A stretch of 64,000 nt of DNA from DASUPK01 sp963801055 (GTDB lineage: Bacteria; Actinomycetota; Thermoleophilia; Solirubrobacterales; 70-9): positions 496,001-560,000 of the forward strand of contig CAWDDE010000001.1 of the NCBI GenBank assembly GCA_963801055.1, in the 5' to 3' direction. Below the pieces are notes generated by a model. It made no database searches and was not told the DNA's origin. It saw nothing but the letters and a program-made list of their open reading frames with translations. Shown here one piece after another: positions 37,762 to 44,571 of the stretch. How positions within the stretch are numbered: position 1 is the stretch's first letter; each line of letters starts with the position of its first letter. A program made the translations under genes and the position numbers.

Positions 37762-38896
37762 TCGCCCCTTTCGATCTTCCTTCGCTTCCTGAAGTTCGGG
37801 GCGCTGGCGTGGGGCGGCCCGGCGGCGCAGATCGCGATGATCAAGCACGAGTGCGTCGACGAGGAGAGGCTGGGTCTCCGAAGAGAGCTTCAAGAAGACT
37901 CTCGCCGTCTTTCAGATCCTCCCCGGTCCCGAGGCGCACGAGCTCTGCGTCTATTTCGGACGCCTACGCGGCGGGAAGCTGGGCGGGTTCCTCGCGGGGC
38001 TCGGCTTCATGCTGCCCGGCTTCGTCCTGATGCTGGCCCTGTCGATCCTCTACGTCGAGGCGAACCTGGCGGGGCATCTCGACGAGCTCTTCTACGGTCT
38101 GACCGCAGCGGTGGGCGCGGTCGTCGCGCGGGCGGTCGTCCGCCTCAGCCGCACCTTCGTCACAGACGTCCCACTGGCGCTGATCGCCGTCGTGAGCTTC
38201 GCGCTGACATTGTTCGCCGAGGCGAACTTCGTTTTGGTCTTGCTCGGCGCTGGGGTCGCCTACGAGCTCTGGACGAATGCCGGGCGCTGGACCGGGCGCG
38301 CGCACTCGCTCTCGCTCGGACCCGCCGTCCTCGTCGTCCTCGCGGGCACGGTGACGGTCTCACTGACCGCGACGATCTTCTGGGAGGGGCTGAAGGCCGG
38401 ATTGCTGACCTTCGGCGGGGCCTTCACCGTGATCCCGTTCCTCCAGCAGAGCTCGGTCGAGGTTCACCACTGGCTGACCGATAGCCAGTTCGTCGATGGC
38501 CTAGCGATGAGCGGGGTGCTCCCGGCGCCGCTGATCATCTTCTCGACCTTCGTCGGCTACGTAGCGGGCGGGATGACCGGCGCGCTTGTGATGACGCTGG
38601 GGATCTTCCTCCCGGCCTTCGTCTTTCCGATCTTCTTTCACCGCCAGTTGGTTGCGGTGGCCGAGAACGTACGCCTACATCCGTTCCTGCTCGGAGTCGC
38701 TGCCGGGGTCATCGGCCTGATCGCCTCCGTGACCGTCCACATCGTCGACACCAGCGTCGTCGACGTCCCGACCGCGCTGCTTGCCATCGGCGCGTTCCTG
38801 GCTCTCAACCGCTGGCACGGCAAGCTGACCGTGGTCTACGTCGTCCTTGGATGCGGACTGATCGGGGCAGCCCTACAGCTCAGCGGGGTCGTCTGA
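37762..38896 (+). pseudogene. Chromate transporter ChrA-type, 5' end missing and frame-broken
   Basis: CHR-family membrane transporter, which exports chromate in known cases. The N-terminal half shows SPLSIFLRFLKFGALAWGG, AAQIAMIKHECVDEER, then, after deleting an extra C near 37868 (GAGGCTGGG), WVSEESFKKTLAVFQILPGP, FLAGLGFMLPGFVLML. The second half repeats the pattern (GLLTFGGAFTVIPFLQQSSV, LAMSGVLPAPLIIFSTFVGY). About ten helices in total. No ATG, GTG or TTG occurs in frame between a TAA at 37633 and the first homologous residues, so the start is lost or hidden by another indel. The 38009-38896 frame is intact. Confidence 0.75.
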
Positions 38897-38905
38897 GCAC
38901 CCGTT

Positions 38906-38953
38906 GCTGCTTTCCATGCAAAGCGGGGTAGCTGTTTCTCGTCCAAAGCGGCT
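38906..38953. repeat. Two adjacent REP-like palindromes
   Basis: GCTGCTTT-CCATGC-AAAGC (38906-38924; the GCTTT/AAAGC arms are perfect) followed by AGCTGTTT-CTCGTCC-AAAGCGGCT (38931-38953). The alternating CCATGC and CGTCC centres recur in the same order at 39411-39454. Placed just after the chrA-like stop. Confidence 0.65.
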
Positions 38954-39033
38954 ACTTAGGCTCGGGCTCGTATCGGCGTACGGCTTCGAGGCAAGGTTGC
39001 TTTCGGCCGGAGTTGAACTAGGGTGAATACGCT

Positions 39034-39384
39034 GTGTCTGGCTCGATCAGCGACGAAGAAGTGCGGGCGGTTAAGAGCCTGTGCAAGCACCCGGATCTCG
39101 ATACGCCAGAGAAACTCGCGGCTGGCCCCTACGCACACAGGGACCTTGCGCCTGAAGACTTCGCCATCGCCCTTCTGGGGCTCAGGGACAAGTCCATTGC
39201 GTATGAGGAAGACGGCCACTGGGCACTTACGGACGACGCTCGAAAGGACCTCTGCAACAGCAAGGAGCCGGATGAACGGCGGGGGGCGAAGACGCGCGAG
39301 GGGGCGCTTAGAGAGATGCTCGGCCCGCGCCGCTTGGCGCCGGTGAAAGTGGCCCGGGATTTGATTCGGGCAAACGTCGATTAG
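39034..39384 (+). CDS. Hypothetical protein in the element
   Basis: A 116-residue mostly helical, charged protein: ISDEEVRAVKSLCKHPDLDT, APEDFAIALLGLRDKSIAYE, EDGHWALTDDARKDLCNSKE, then REMLGPRRLAPVKVARDLIR. The middle part (helix, short loop, 'I-A-Y-E-E-D-G-H-W-A-L-T') could be a winged-helix wing, but no family is recognised. Start GTG 39034 is the first in frame; the ribosome site is weak (GGGTGAA). Bracketed by the repeat clusters of the element, so probably cargo. Confidence 0.5.
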   Translation: MSGSISDEEVRAVKSLCKHPDLDTPEKLAAGPYAHRDLAPEDFAIALLGLRDKSIAYEEDGHWALTDDARKDLCNSKEPDERRGAKTREGALREMLGPRRLAPVKVARDLIRANVD

Positions 39385-39410
39385 AAGCCCGAACCCGCCG
39401 TTCTCGCCAA

Positions 39411-39484
39411 GCCGCCGCTTCCCATGCAAAGCGCCGCTTCTCGTCCAAAGCAGCAGTCGCCCTACTCCCGCAGCCCGGCGGCTT
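39411..39484. repeat. Two REP-like palindromes plus dispersed repeat copy 3
   Basis: GCCGCTTCCCATGCAAAGC (39414-39432) and CGCTTCTCGTCCAAAGCAGC (39435-39454) form two imperfect palindromes with the same alternating centres as 38906-38953. They are followed by CAGTCG and the 27-bp repeat (39458-39484) identical to 7267-7293. The composite matches 37245-37298. Confidence 0.7.
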
Positions 39485-39761
39485 TTCAGGCCGCGCAGAG
39501 AGGCCGAGACGCAGATTCCGCACCGTCCCGGCCCTCCCGCGACTAGTCGGTCCGCCCGTTCTTGATGGTTGGCGAGCGGTCGCCGCGGCACACGAACCCA
39601 TCGCCCACCTTGGGCGACACCTTGGCATACACGTGACCGTCTTCCGGGGCCACCACCCTCCAGGAGTGGATGGGCCACGCCTCGATCAACACGACGATGA
39701 TCTACGCCGACTACTCGCCATCGGAGCATGAGAACACGATGGCCGAGCGAGCCTTCGCGCT

Positions 39762-39783
39762 TGGCACCAATCCTGGCACCAAT
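39762..39783 (+). repeat. Arm-type repeats near attR
   Basis: TGGCACCAAT at 39762-39771 and again at 39774-39783, inside the end of the integrase remnant. Matches the pair at 37180-37197 near attL. Confidence 0.5.
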
Positions 39784-39865
39784 CGGAGCAGAACTGACAG
39801 CAACTCAGATGAACTCAGCGTGCCTGAGAGCGCCGAGGGTGAGCGCCAGAACCTGCGGTGTAGGT

Positions 39866-39880
39866 CTCGATACCTTGTCC
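39866..39880 (+). repeat. attR core, 15-bp direct repeat
   Basis: CTCGATACCTTGTCC, identical to 37108-37122, and followed by GG-ATG of rex. The core plus GGA TGA would be the ancestral end of the glutaredoxin-like gene. Confidence 0.78.
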
Positions 39881-39882
39881 GG

Positions 39883-40557
39883 ATGATCGACGATGGGGCG
39901 GCCGGGACCGCTGAGCAGCAGGGCTCGGAGCTCACCGACGGCGACCGCCTCTCGCTGGGGGTCGCGGCGCGGCTCTCCCGCTATCTCCAGGTGCTGACCC
40001 AGGCCCGGAAGATGGGCAAGGACACGATCTCCTCGCAGGAGCTCTCCGACTACACCCACATCAACTCCACCCAGATCCGCCGCGACCTCTCCGGCTTCGG
40101 CAAGTTCGGGAAGCGCGGGGTCGGCTACAACGTCGAGTCGCTGGTCAGCGAGATCAGGAAGATCCTCCGTACCGCGGGCCAGCACAACATCGCCCTCTTC
40201 GGCGCCGGCCACCTCGGTCAGGCGATCGCGAGCTCCGACATCTTCGCCGACCACGGCTTCCGGATCGTCGCGATGTTCGACGTGGATCCGGCGGTGATCG
40301 GGCGGCGGGTCGGCGGCCTCGAGGTCCGCTCCTTCGACGAGATCGACTCCGTGGTCGAGGGCGAGCAGGTGGTGGTCGGGGTGCTCGCCGTGCCTGCGGA
40401 CGCCGCTCAGGAGGTCGCCGACCGTCTCGTCAAGTCTGGGGTCAAGATCATCTTCAACTACTCGGAGCGTCTCCTGCAGGTGCCACCGGACGTGACCGTC
40501 CACACGTCCAGTCCGGCGGTGGACCTGCTCTACGCGCTCTACTTCTATCTGACCTAG
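39883..40557 (+). CDS. rex: Redox-sensing transcriptional repressor Rex
   Basis: Senses the NADH/NAD+ ratio and represses respiratory genes when NADH is low. The N-terminal winged helix reads LGVAARLSRYLQVLTQARKM, then SQELSDYTHINSTQIRRDLS and FGKFGKRGVGYNVESL; the Rossmann domain has NIALFGAGHLGQAIASSDIF; the C-terminal swap helix ends VDLLYALYFYLT. Read from ATG 39883 it is 224 residues, normal for the family. The open frame continues upstream into the integrase remnant, but that is a by-product of the insertion. Its original coupling to the glutaredoxin-like gene has been lost, so its promoter may now lie inside the element. Confidence 0.95.
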   Translation: MIDDGAAGTAEQQGSELTDGDRLSLGVAARLSRYLQVLTQARKMGKDTISSQELSDYTHINSTQIRRDLSGFGKFGKRGVGYNVESLVSEIRKILRTAGQHNIALFGAGHLGQAIASSDIFADHGFRIVAMFDVDPAVIGRRVGGLEVRSFDEIDSVVEGEQVVVGVLAVPADAAQEVADRLVKSGVKIIFNYSERLLQVPPDVTVHTSSPAVDLLYALYFYLT

Positions 40558-40572
40558 GACGACCCAAGCCGC

Positions 40573-41754
40573 GTGACAACCGATCCGGAGCCACAGCACG
40601 ACGCGCTGGACCTCGACGCCGTTCGCGAGGCCTTCGAGTCCTCGACCGACTTCACCATCGGGATCGAGGAGGAGTTCGCGATCCTGGACCCGGCGATCCT
40701 CGACCTCGAGCACCGCTTCGAGGAGATGCAGGCGGCCTGCCTGCGCGACGAGCTGCTCGCGCCGGCGGTGAAGGGCGAGCTGATCGACACCGAGATCGAG
40801 ATCCGTTCGGGGCGCGGTGAGACCTTCGCCGAGGCGGCCGACCAGCAGCGGGCGAGGCGGGCGAGGCTGTTTGGCATCGCCGAGGAGATGGGCCTCGCCC
40901 TGGCGGCGATGGGAACCCATCCCTGGGCCAATTACCTCGACCAGCACATCATCGACACGGAGCACTACCGCCAGCTCGAGGCGGATCTCCGCTGGGTGGC
41001 GCAGCGCAACAACACCTGGAGCCTCCACGTTCACGTCGGGGTCCGTGGCCCCGATCGCGCCGTGGCGGTCTCCGACCGGATGCGCGAGCTGCTGCCGCCG
41101 CTGCTCGCACTCTCGGCGAACTCTCCGTTCCTTGACCACCGCGACACGGGGCTGCACTCCGTGCGGACCGAGATCTTCACTCGCACCTTTCCGCGCTGCG
41201 GCGTCCACGAGCCGTTCGGCGACTGGCGCACCTATGCGGACTTCGTCCGCCTGCTGCACGAGACCGGCTCGATCGCGGAGGCGACGCAGCTCTGGTGGAG
41301 CGTGCGCCCGCACCACCACTTCGGCACCGTCGAGGTGCGGATCTGCGACGCCCAGACCCGCGGCGATGAGTCGCTTAACCTGGCGGCCCTGATCTCGGCC
41401 TGCGTCGCACAGGTGGCGATCGACCTCGATGAGGGCGCCTCTCGGGACCCCTTGCGCCAGCGTGAGATCGAGGAGAACCTGTGGCGCGCGATCCGCTACG
41501 GAATGGACGGCGAGATGATCGACTTCCGCGATCGGCGGGTCATTCCCACCAGGCACGTGCTGGAGGAGCTGGTGGAATGGACCGAGCCCGCCCGGCAGAC
41601 GCTGGGCGTGGACGTGGAGCTGCCGGAGCGCAACGGGGCCCAGCGCGCCTACGCACGCTTCGCGGAGGGCGCGCCGATCGAGGAGATCTACCGACGGTCG
41701 GTCGAGGAGACTCGCCGGACCTACGCACCGGAAGGAGCGGTCAGTGGCAGATGA
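40573..41754 (+). CDS. Glutamate-cysteine ligase, GCS2 (YbdK) family
   Basis: Predicted carboxylate-amine ligase joining glutamate and cysteine or a related amine, with ATP. Of 393 residues, FTIGIEEEFAILDPAILDLE is the family start motif, followed by IDTEIEIRSGRGETFAEAAD, MGTHPWANYLDQHIID, NNTWSLHVHVGVRGPDRAVA and SVRPHHHFGTVEVRICDAQT (His/Glu metal and ATP site). GTG 40573 follows rex by 15 bp, so the two are probably cotranscribed, and a thiol-making enzyme under redox control would make sense (inference). In actinobacteria the product could feed ergothioneine-like or other thiol pathways. Confidence 0.9.
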   Translation: MTTDPEPQHDALDLDAVREAFESSTDFTIGIEEEFAILDPAILDLEHRFEEMQAACLRDELLAPAVKGELIDTEIEIRSGRGETFAEAADQQRARRARLFGIAEEMGLALAAMGTHPWANYLDQHIIDTEHYRQLEADLRWVAQRNNTWSLHVHVGVRGPDRAVAVSDRMRELLPPLLALSANSPFLDHRDTGLHSVRTEIFTRTFPRCGVHEPFGDWRTYADFVRLLHETGSIAEATQLWWSVRPHHHFGTVEVRICDAQTRGDESLNLAALISACVAQVAIDLDEGASRDPLRQREIEENLWRAIRYGMDGEMIDFRDRRVIPTRHVLEELVEWTEPARQTLGVDVELPERNGAQRAYARFAEGAPIEEIYRRSVEETRRTYAPEGAVSGR

Positions 41755-42184
41755 GGAGCAGCAGGGGCAGGCGCCAGACGCGGGCGCCAACGAGCAGTCG
41801 GCCGGAGAGCAGCCGAGCGAGGAAGAGCTTCGGGCGCAGCTCGAGGAGGAGATCGGCAAGGTCCGCATCGAGGACGTCGTCCTGCAGAGCACGGTCAGCA
41901 TCCTCAACCTCTCGGCGAGGCGGATCGCGAAGGACGACGAACGCGATCTCGACCAGGCCAAGGTCGGGATCGATGCCGCCCGTGCGCTGGTGGATCTGGT
42001 GCAGCCCGAGGCTCAGCCGCAGCTGCGCCAGGCGATCTCGGAGCTGCAGGTGCTCTACGCCACGCATGCCGGCGAGGGGTCAGCGGAGGAGGCGGGCGGC
42101 GAAAGTGCTCCTGAGCAGGGACCTTCGGAGCAGCCGAAAGGCGATTCGGGGCTATGGACGCCCCCAGGAAGCAGTGGCGGATAG
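41744..42184 (+). CDS. DUF1844 family protein
   Basis: A 146-residue acidic protein. A low-complexity Gln/Glu/Ala N-terminus is followed by the helical DUF1844 core: IEDVVLQSTVSILNLSARRI, AKVGIDAARALVDLVQPEA and LRQAISELQVLYATHA. A Glu/Gly/Pro-rich tail ends LWTPPGSSGG. Function unknown; the family is widespread in actinobacteria and often lies near translation or t6A genes. GTG 41744 overlaps the end of the ligase gene by 11 bases. Confidence 0.85.
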   Translation: MADEEQQGQAPDAGANEQSAGEQPSEEELRAQLEEEIGKVRIEDVVLQSTVSILNLSARRIAKDDERDLDQAKVGIDAARALVDLVQPEAQPQLRQAISELQVLYATHAGEGSAEEAGGESAPEQGPSEQPKGDSGLWTPPGSSGG

Positions 42185-42224
42185 ACTGCCGCGCCGCTTT
42201 CCACGAACCTGACGGGAGCCCCAC

Positions 42225-44300
42225 TTGACTGACTTTTGGACCGATTACGGCATCCTTGTCGCGCTCGGCTGCGCGGCCGCGGCGGTGGTGTACGGCTTGC
42301 TCGTCACCCAGCGACTTCTCGCGAAGTCGCCCGGTAACGAGCTGATGCAGGAGATCTCGGGCGCGGTCCAGGAGGGCGCCAGCGCTTACCTGACGCGCCA
42401 GTACATGATCATCGCCGGCGTCGGGTTGGTCGTCGCGATCCTCCTGATCCCGCTGCAGAACGTGGAGACCGCGATCGGCTTCGCGATCGGGGGTGTGCTC
42501 TCGGGTTCCGCCGGGTTCATCGGCATGAACCTCTCGGTCAGGGCCAACGCCCGGGTGGCCGAGGCTGCCCGCGGCGGCATTCCGCCCGCGCTCGACATCG
42601 CCTTCAAGGGGGGTTCGGTCACCGGGCTGCTGGTGGTCGGCCTCGCCCTGCTCGGAGTCGCCGGCTACTTCGGCGCGCTGCTGATCTTCACCGACCTCTC
42701 CGACAAGGAGGCGGTCGACGCCCTCGTCGGGCTGGGCTTCGGCGGCTCGCTGATCTCGGTCTTCGCGCGACTCGGTGGCGGCATCTTCACCAAGGCAGCC
42801 GACGTCGGCGCCGACCTGGTCGGGAAGATCGAGGCCGGGATCCCCGAGGACGATCCGCGGAACCCGGCGGTGATCGCCGATAACGTCGGCGACAACGTCG
42901 GCGACTGCGCGGGGATGGCCGCGGACCTATTCGAGACCTATGCGGTCACCGCCGTTGCGGTGATGCTGCTGGGCGTGATCACCTTCACCGACTTCACCCG
43001 CGAGGTGGCGATCTATCCGCTCGCGATCGGCGCCGTTGCGATCATCGCCTCGATCATCGGGGCGCTCTCGGTCCGCACCCGCACGGGGAACGTCGAAGCG
43101 GCGCTCTACCGAGGCCTGATCGTCTCGGCCGCCCTCTCCGCCGCTGCCTTCTATCCGATCACCAAGTGGCTGATGGACGACCCGCTCAGCGGCGGAGCGA
43201 TCGGGAACACCACGGTCACCGACCTCTGGCTGTGCGGGCTGATCGGAGTGGGCGTCACGGCGGCTCTCTTCGTGCTCACCGACTTCTATACGTCGACGCG
43301 TTTCCGGCCGGTGAGGACGATTGCGCGTGCCTCTGAGACCGGTCACGCAACGAACATCATCCAGGGGCTCGCCCAGGGTCTCCAGTCCACCTCGCTGCCC
43401 GTCCTAGTGCTCGCCTTCGCGATCCTCGGCGCCTGGAAGCTGGCCGGCGGTGGGACGGACGGCATTTACGGCATCGGCGTCGCGGTGATGGCGCAGCTCT
43501 CGCTCACCGGGCTGATCGTCGCGCTCGACGCCTTCGGCCCGATCACCGACAACGCGGGTGGGATCGCCGAGATGGCGGACCTGCCGCAGGAGGTGCGTGA
43601 CATCACCGACCCGCTCGACGCGGTCGGCAACACGACCAAGGCGGTGACCAAGGGATACGCGATCGGCTCGGCCGCGCTCGCCGCTCTCGTCCTGTTCAAC
43701 GCCTTCACGAGCGAGTTGCAGCAGGAGGCGGGCGACAAGGTGCTCTCCTTCCAGATCTTCGAGCCGCCGGTGCTGATTGGGTTGCTGATCGGCGGAATCA
43801 TGGTCTATCTGTTCTCGTCGCTCGCGATCGAGGCGGTGGGCCGCGCGGGAGGCGGCGTCGTCGAGGAGGTGCGGCGCCAGTTCCGCGAGCATCCGGGGAT
43901 CATGAAGGGCACGGAGAAGCCCGAGTACGGGTACGCGGTGGGCATCGTCACCGCCGCCGCCCAGAGGGAGATGATCCTGCCGTCGCTGATCCCGATCGTG
44001 ATCCCGCTGATCGTCGGGGTGATCTCCTATCAGGCACTGGGCGGCCTGTTGATCGGCGTGATCGTCGTCGGGGTCTTCATGGCGATCTCGATGACCGCGG
44101 GAGGCGGCGCCTGGGACAACGCGAAGAAGCTGATCGAGGACGGTGCGTTCGGCGGCAAGGGCTCCGAGGCCCACGCCGCCGCGGTCACCGGCGACACCGT
44201 CGGCGATCCCTACAAGGACACCGCCGGCCCGGCGATCAACCCGATGATCAAGGTGGCAAACATCGTCGCGATCCTGATCATCCCGATCATCGCGCTGTAG
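42225..44300 (+). CDS. hppA: Membrane-bound proton-pumping pyrophosphatase
   Basis: Couples PPi hydrolysis to H+ export across the membrane. The 691-residue protein has about 16 helices. The substrate loops DVGADLVGKIEAGI, PEDDPRNPAVIADNVGDNVG and the C-terminal TGDTVGDPYKDTAGPAINPM are intact. The position that sets K+ need reads GNTTKAVTKG; Lys there marks the K+-independent class, in which members known so far pump H+ (Ala marks K+-dependent enzymes). TTG 42225 is the only sensible start before TM1 and follows CGGGAGCC. The frame is intact over 2 kb. Confidence 0.97.
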   Translation: MTDFWTDYGILVALGCAAAAVVYGLLVTQRLLAKSPGNELMQEISGAVQEGASAYLTRQYMIIAGVGLVVAILLIPLQNVETAIGFAIGGVLSGSAGFIGMNLSVRANARVAEAARGGIPPALDIAFKGGSVTGLLVVGLALLGVAGYFGALLIFTDLSDKEAVDALVGLGFGGSLISVFARLGGGIFTKAADVGADLVGKIEAGIPEDDPRNPAVIADNVGDNVGDCAGMAADLFETYAVTAVAVMLLGVITFTDFTREVAIYPLAIGAVAIIASIIGALSVRTRTGNVEAALYRGLIVSAALSAAAFYPITKWLMDDPLSGGAIGNTTVTDLWLCGLIGVGVTAALFVLTDFYTSTRFRPVRTIARASETGHATNIIQGLAQGLQSTSLPVLVLAFAILGAWKLAGGGTDGIYGIGVAVMAQLSLTGLIVALDAFGPITDNAGGIAEMADLPQEVRDITDPLDAVGNTTKAVTKGYAIGSAALAALVLFNAFTSELQQEAGDKVLSFQIFEPPVLIGLLIGGIMVYLFSSLAIEAVGRAGGGVVEEVRRQFREHPGIMKGTEKPEYGYAVGIVTAAAQREMILPSLIPIVIPLIVGVISYQALGGLLIGVIVVGVFMAISMTAGGGAWDNAKKLIEDGAFGGKGSEAHAAAVTGDTVGDPYKDTAGPAINPMIKVANIVAILIIPIIAL

Positions 44301-44357
44301 CGGCCGCTTGTGGCCGCGTCTGAGGGCGCAGCCGTCCCGCCACTTAAGCTCAGGCCC

Positions 44358-44555
44358 ATGAACAAGCGTCCGTCGGCCGACGAGGGGTATCAGCTTGCGG
44401 TCCGCATCTTTTCGGTGACGATCATCGGCTTCGGCCTGGCGATGTTGGTCGTCACCCTGGCGAGGGGCGGCGGTCCGCTCGCAGTCGGCTTCCTCTTCGG
44501 GCTGCTCTTCATCGCCCTCGGCTCGGCCAGGCTGTATCTGTCGATGCGCGGATGA
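44358..44555 (+). CDS. Small two-helix membrane protein
   Basis: A 65-residue protein with two membrane helices (LAVRIFSVTIIGFGLAMLVV and PLAVGFLFGLLFIALGSARL) and a short basic C-terminus. No family function is known. ATG 44358 is the first Met in frame with hydrophobic content; the frame is open further back to 44310 without support. It lies 16 bp before the permease gene and may be its partner. Confidence 0.65.
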   Translation: MNKRPSADEGYQLAVRIFSVTIIGFGLAMLVVTLARGGGPLAVGFLFGLLFIALGSARLYLSMRG

Positions 44556-44571
44556 GGAGGCCGGAGCGAGG

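Larger units (their letters stand above)
37108..39880 (+). mobile_element. Small integrated element between glutaredoxin-like gene and rex
   Basis: Bounded by identical 15-bp cores CTCGATACCTTGTCC at 37108-37122 and 39866-39880. Inside lie paired TGGCACC(AAT) repeats at both ends, a terminator hairpin, a Mop-domain gene of visibly lower GC, a broken chromate-transporter gene, a hypothetical gene, REP-like palindromes, and at the right end the C-terminus of a tyrosine recombinase. Excision between the cores would join the two host genes as TCC-GGATGA, restoring an ATGA overlap. The recombinase is truncated, so the element is probably immobile now. About 2.76 kb. Confidence 0.78.
39637..39882 (+). 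pseudogene. Tyrosine recombinase (phage integrase), C-terminal remnant fused in frame to rex
   Basis: From a TGA at 39634 the frame reads ATTLQEWMGHASINTTMIYA then DYSPSEHENTMAERAF. LxEWMGHASxxTTxxYADY is the C-terminal active-site region of tyrosine recombinases (His of GHxS, catalytic Tyr). Upstream, the R-H-T box and core-binding domain are not recognisable in any frame, so only about 55 residues survive. The frame has no stop before the rex ATG at 39883, so a 295-residue fused frame exists. Lying next to attR, it is the expected integrase position. Confidence 0.75.

Noticed and set aside
39670..40557. A genuine integrase-Rex fusion protein
   Set aside because: Rex is complete from ATG 39883 with normal family length; the upstream part is a remnant that happens to stay in frame after integration.
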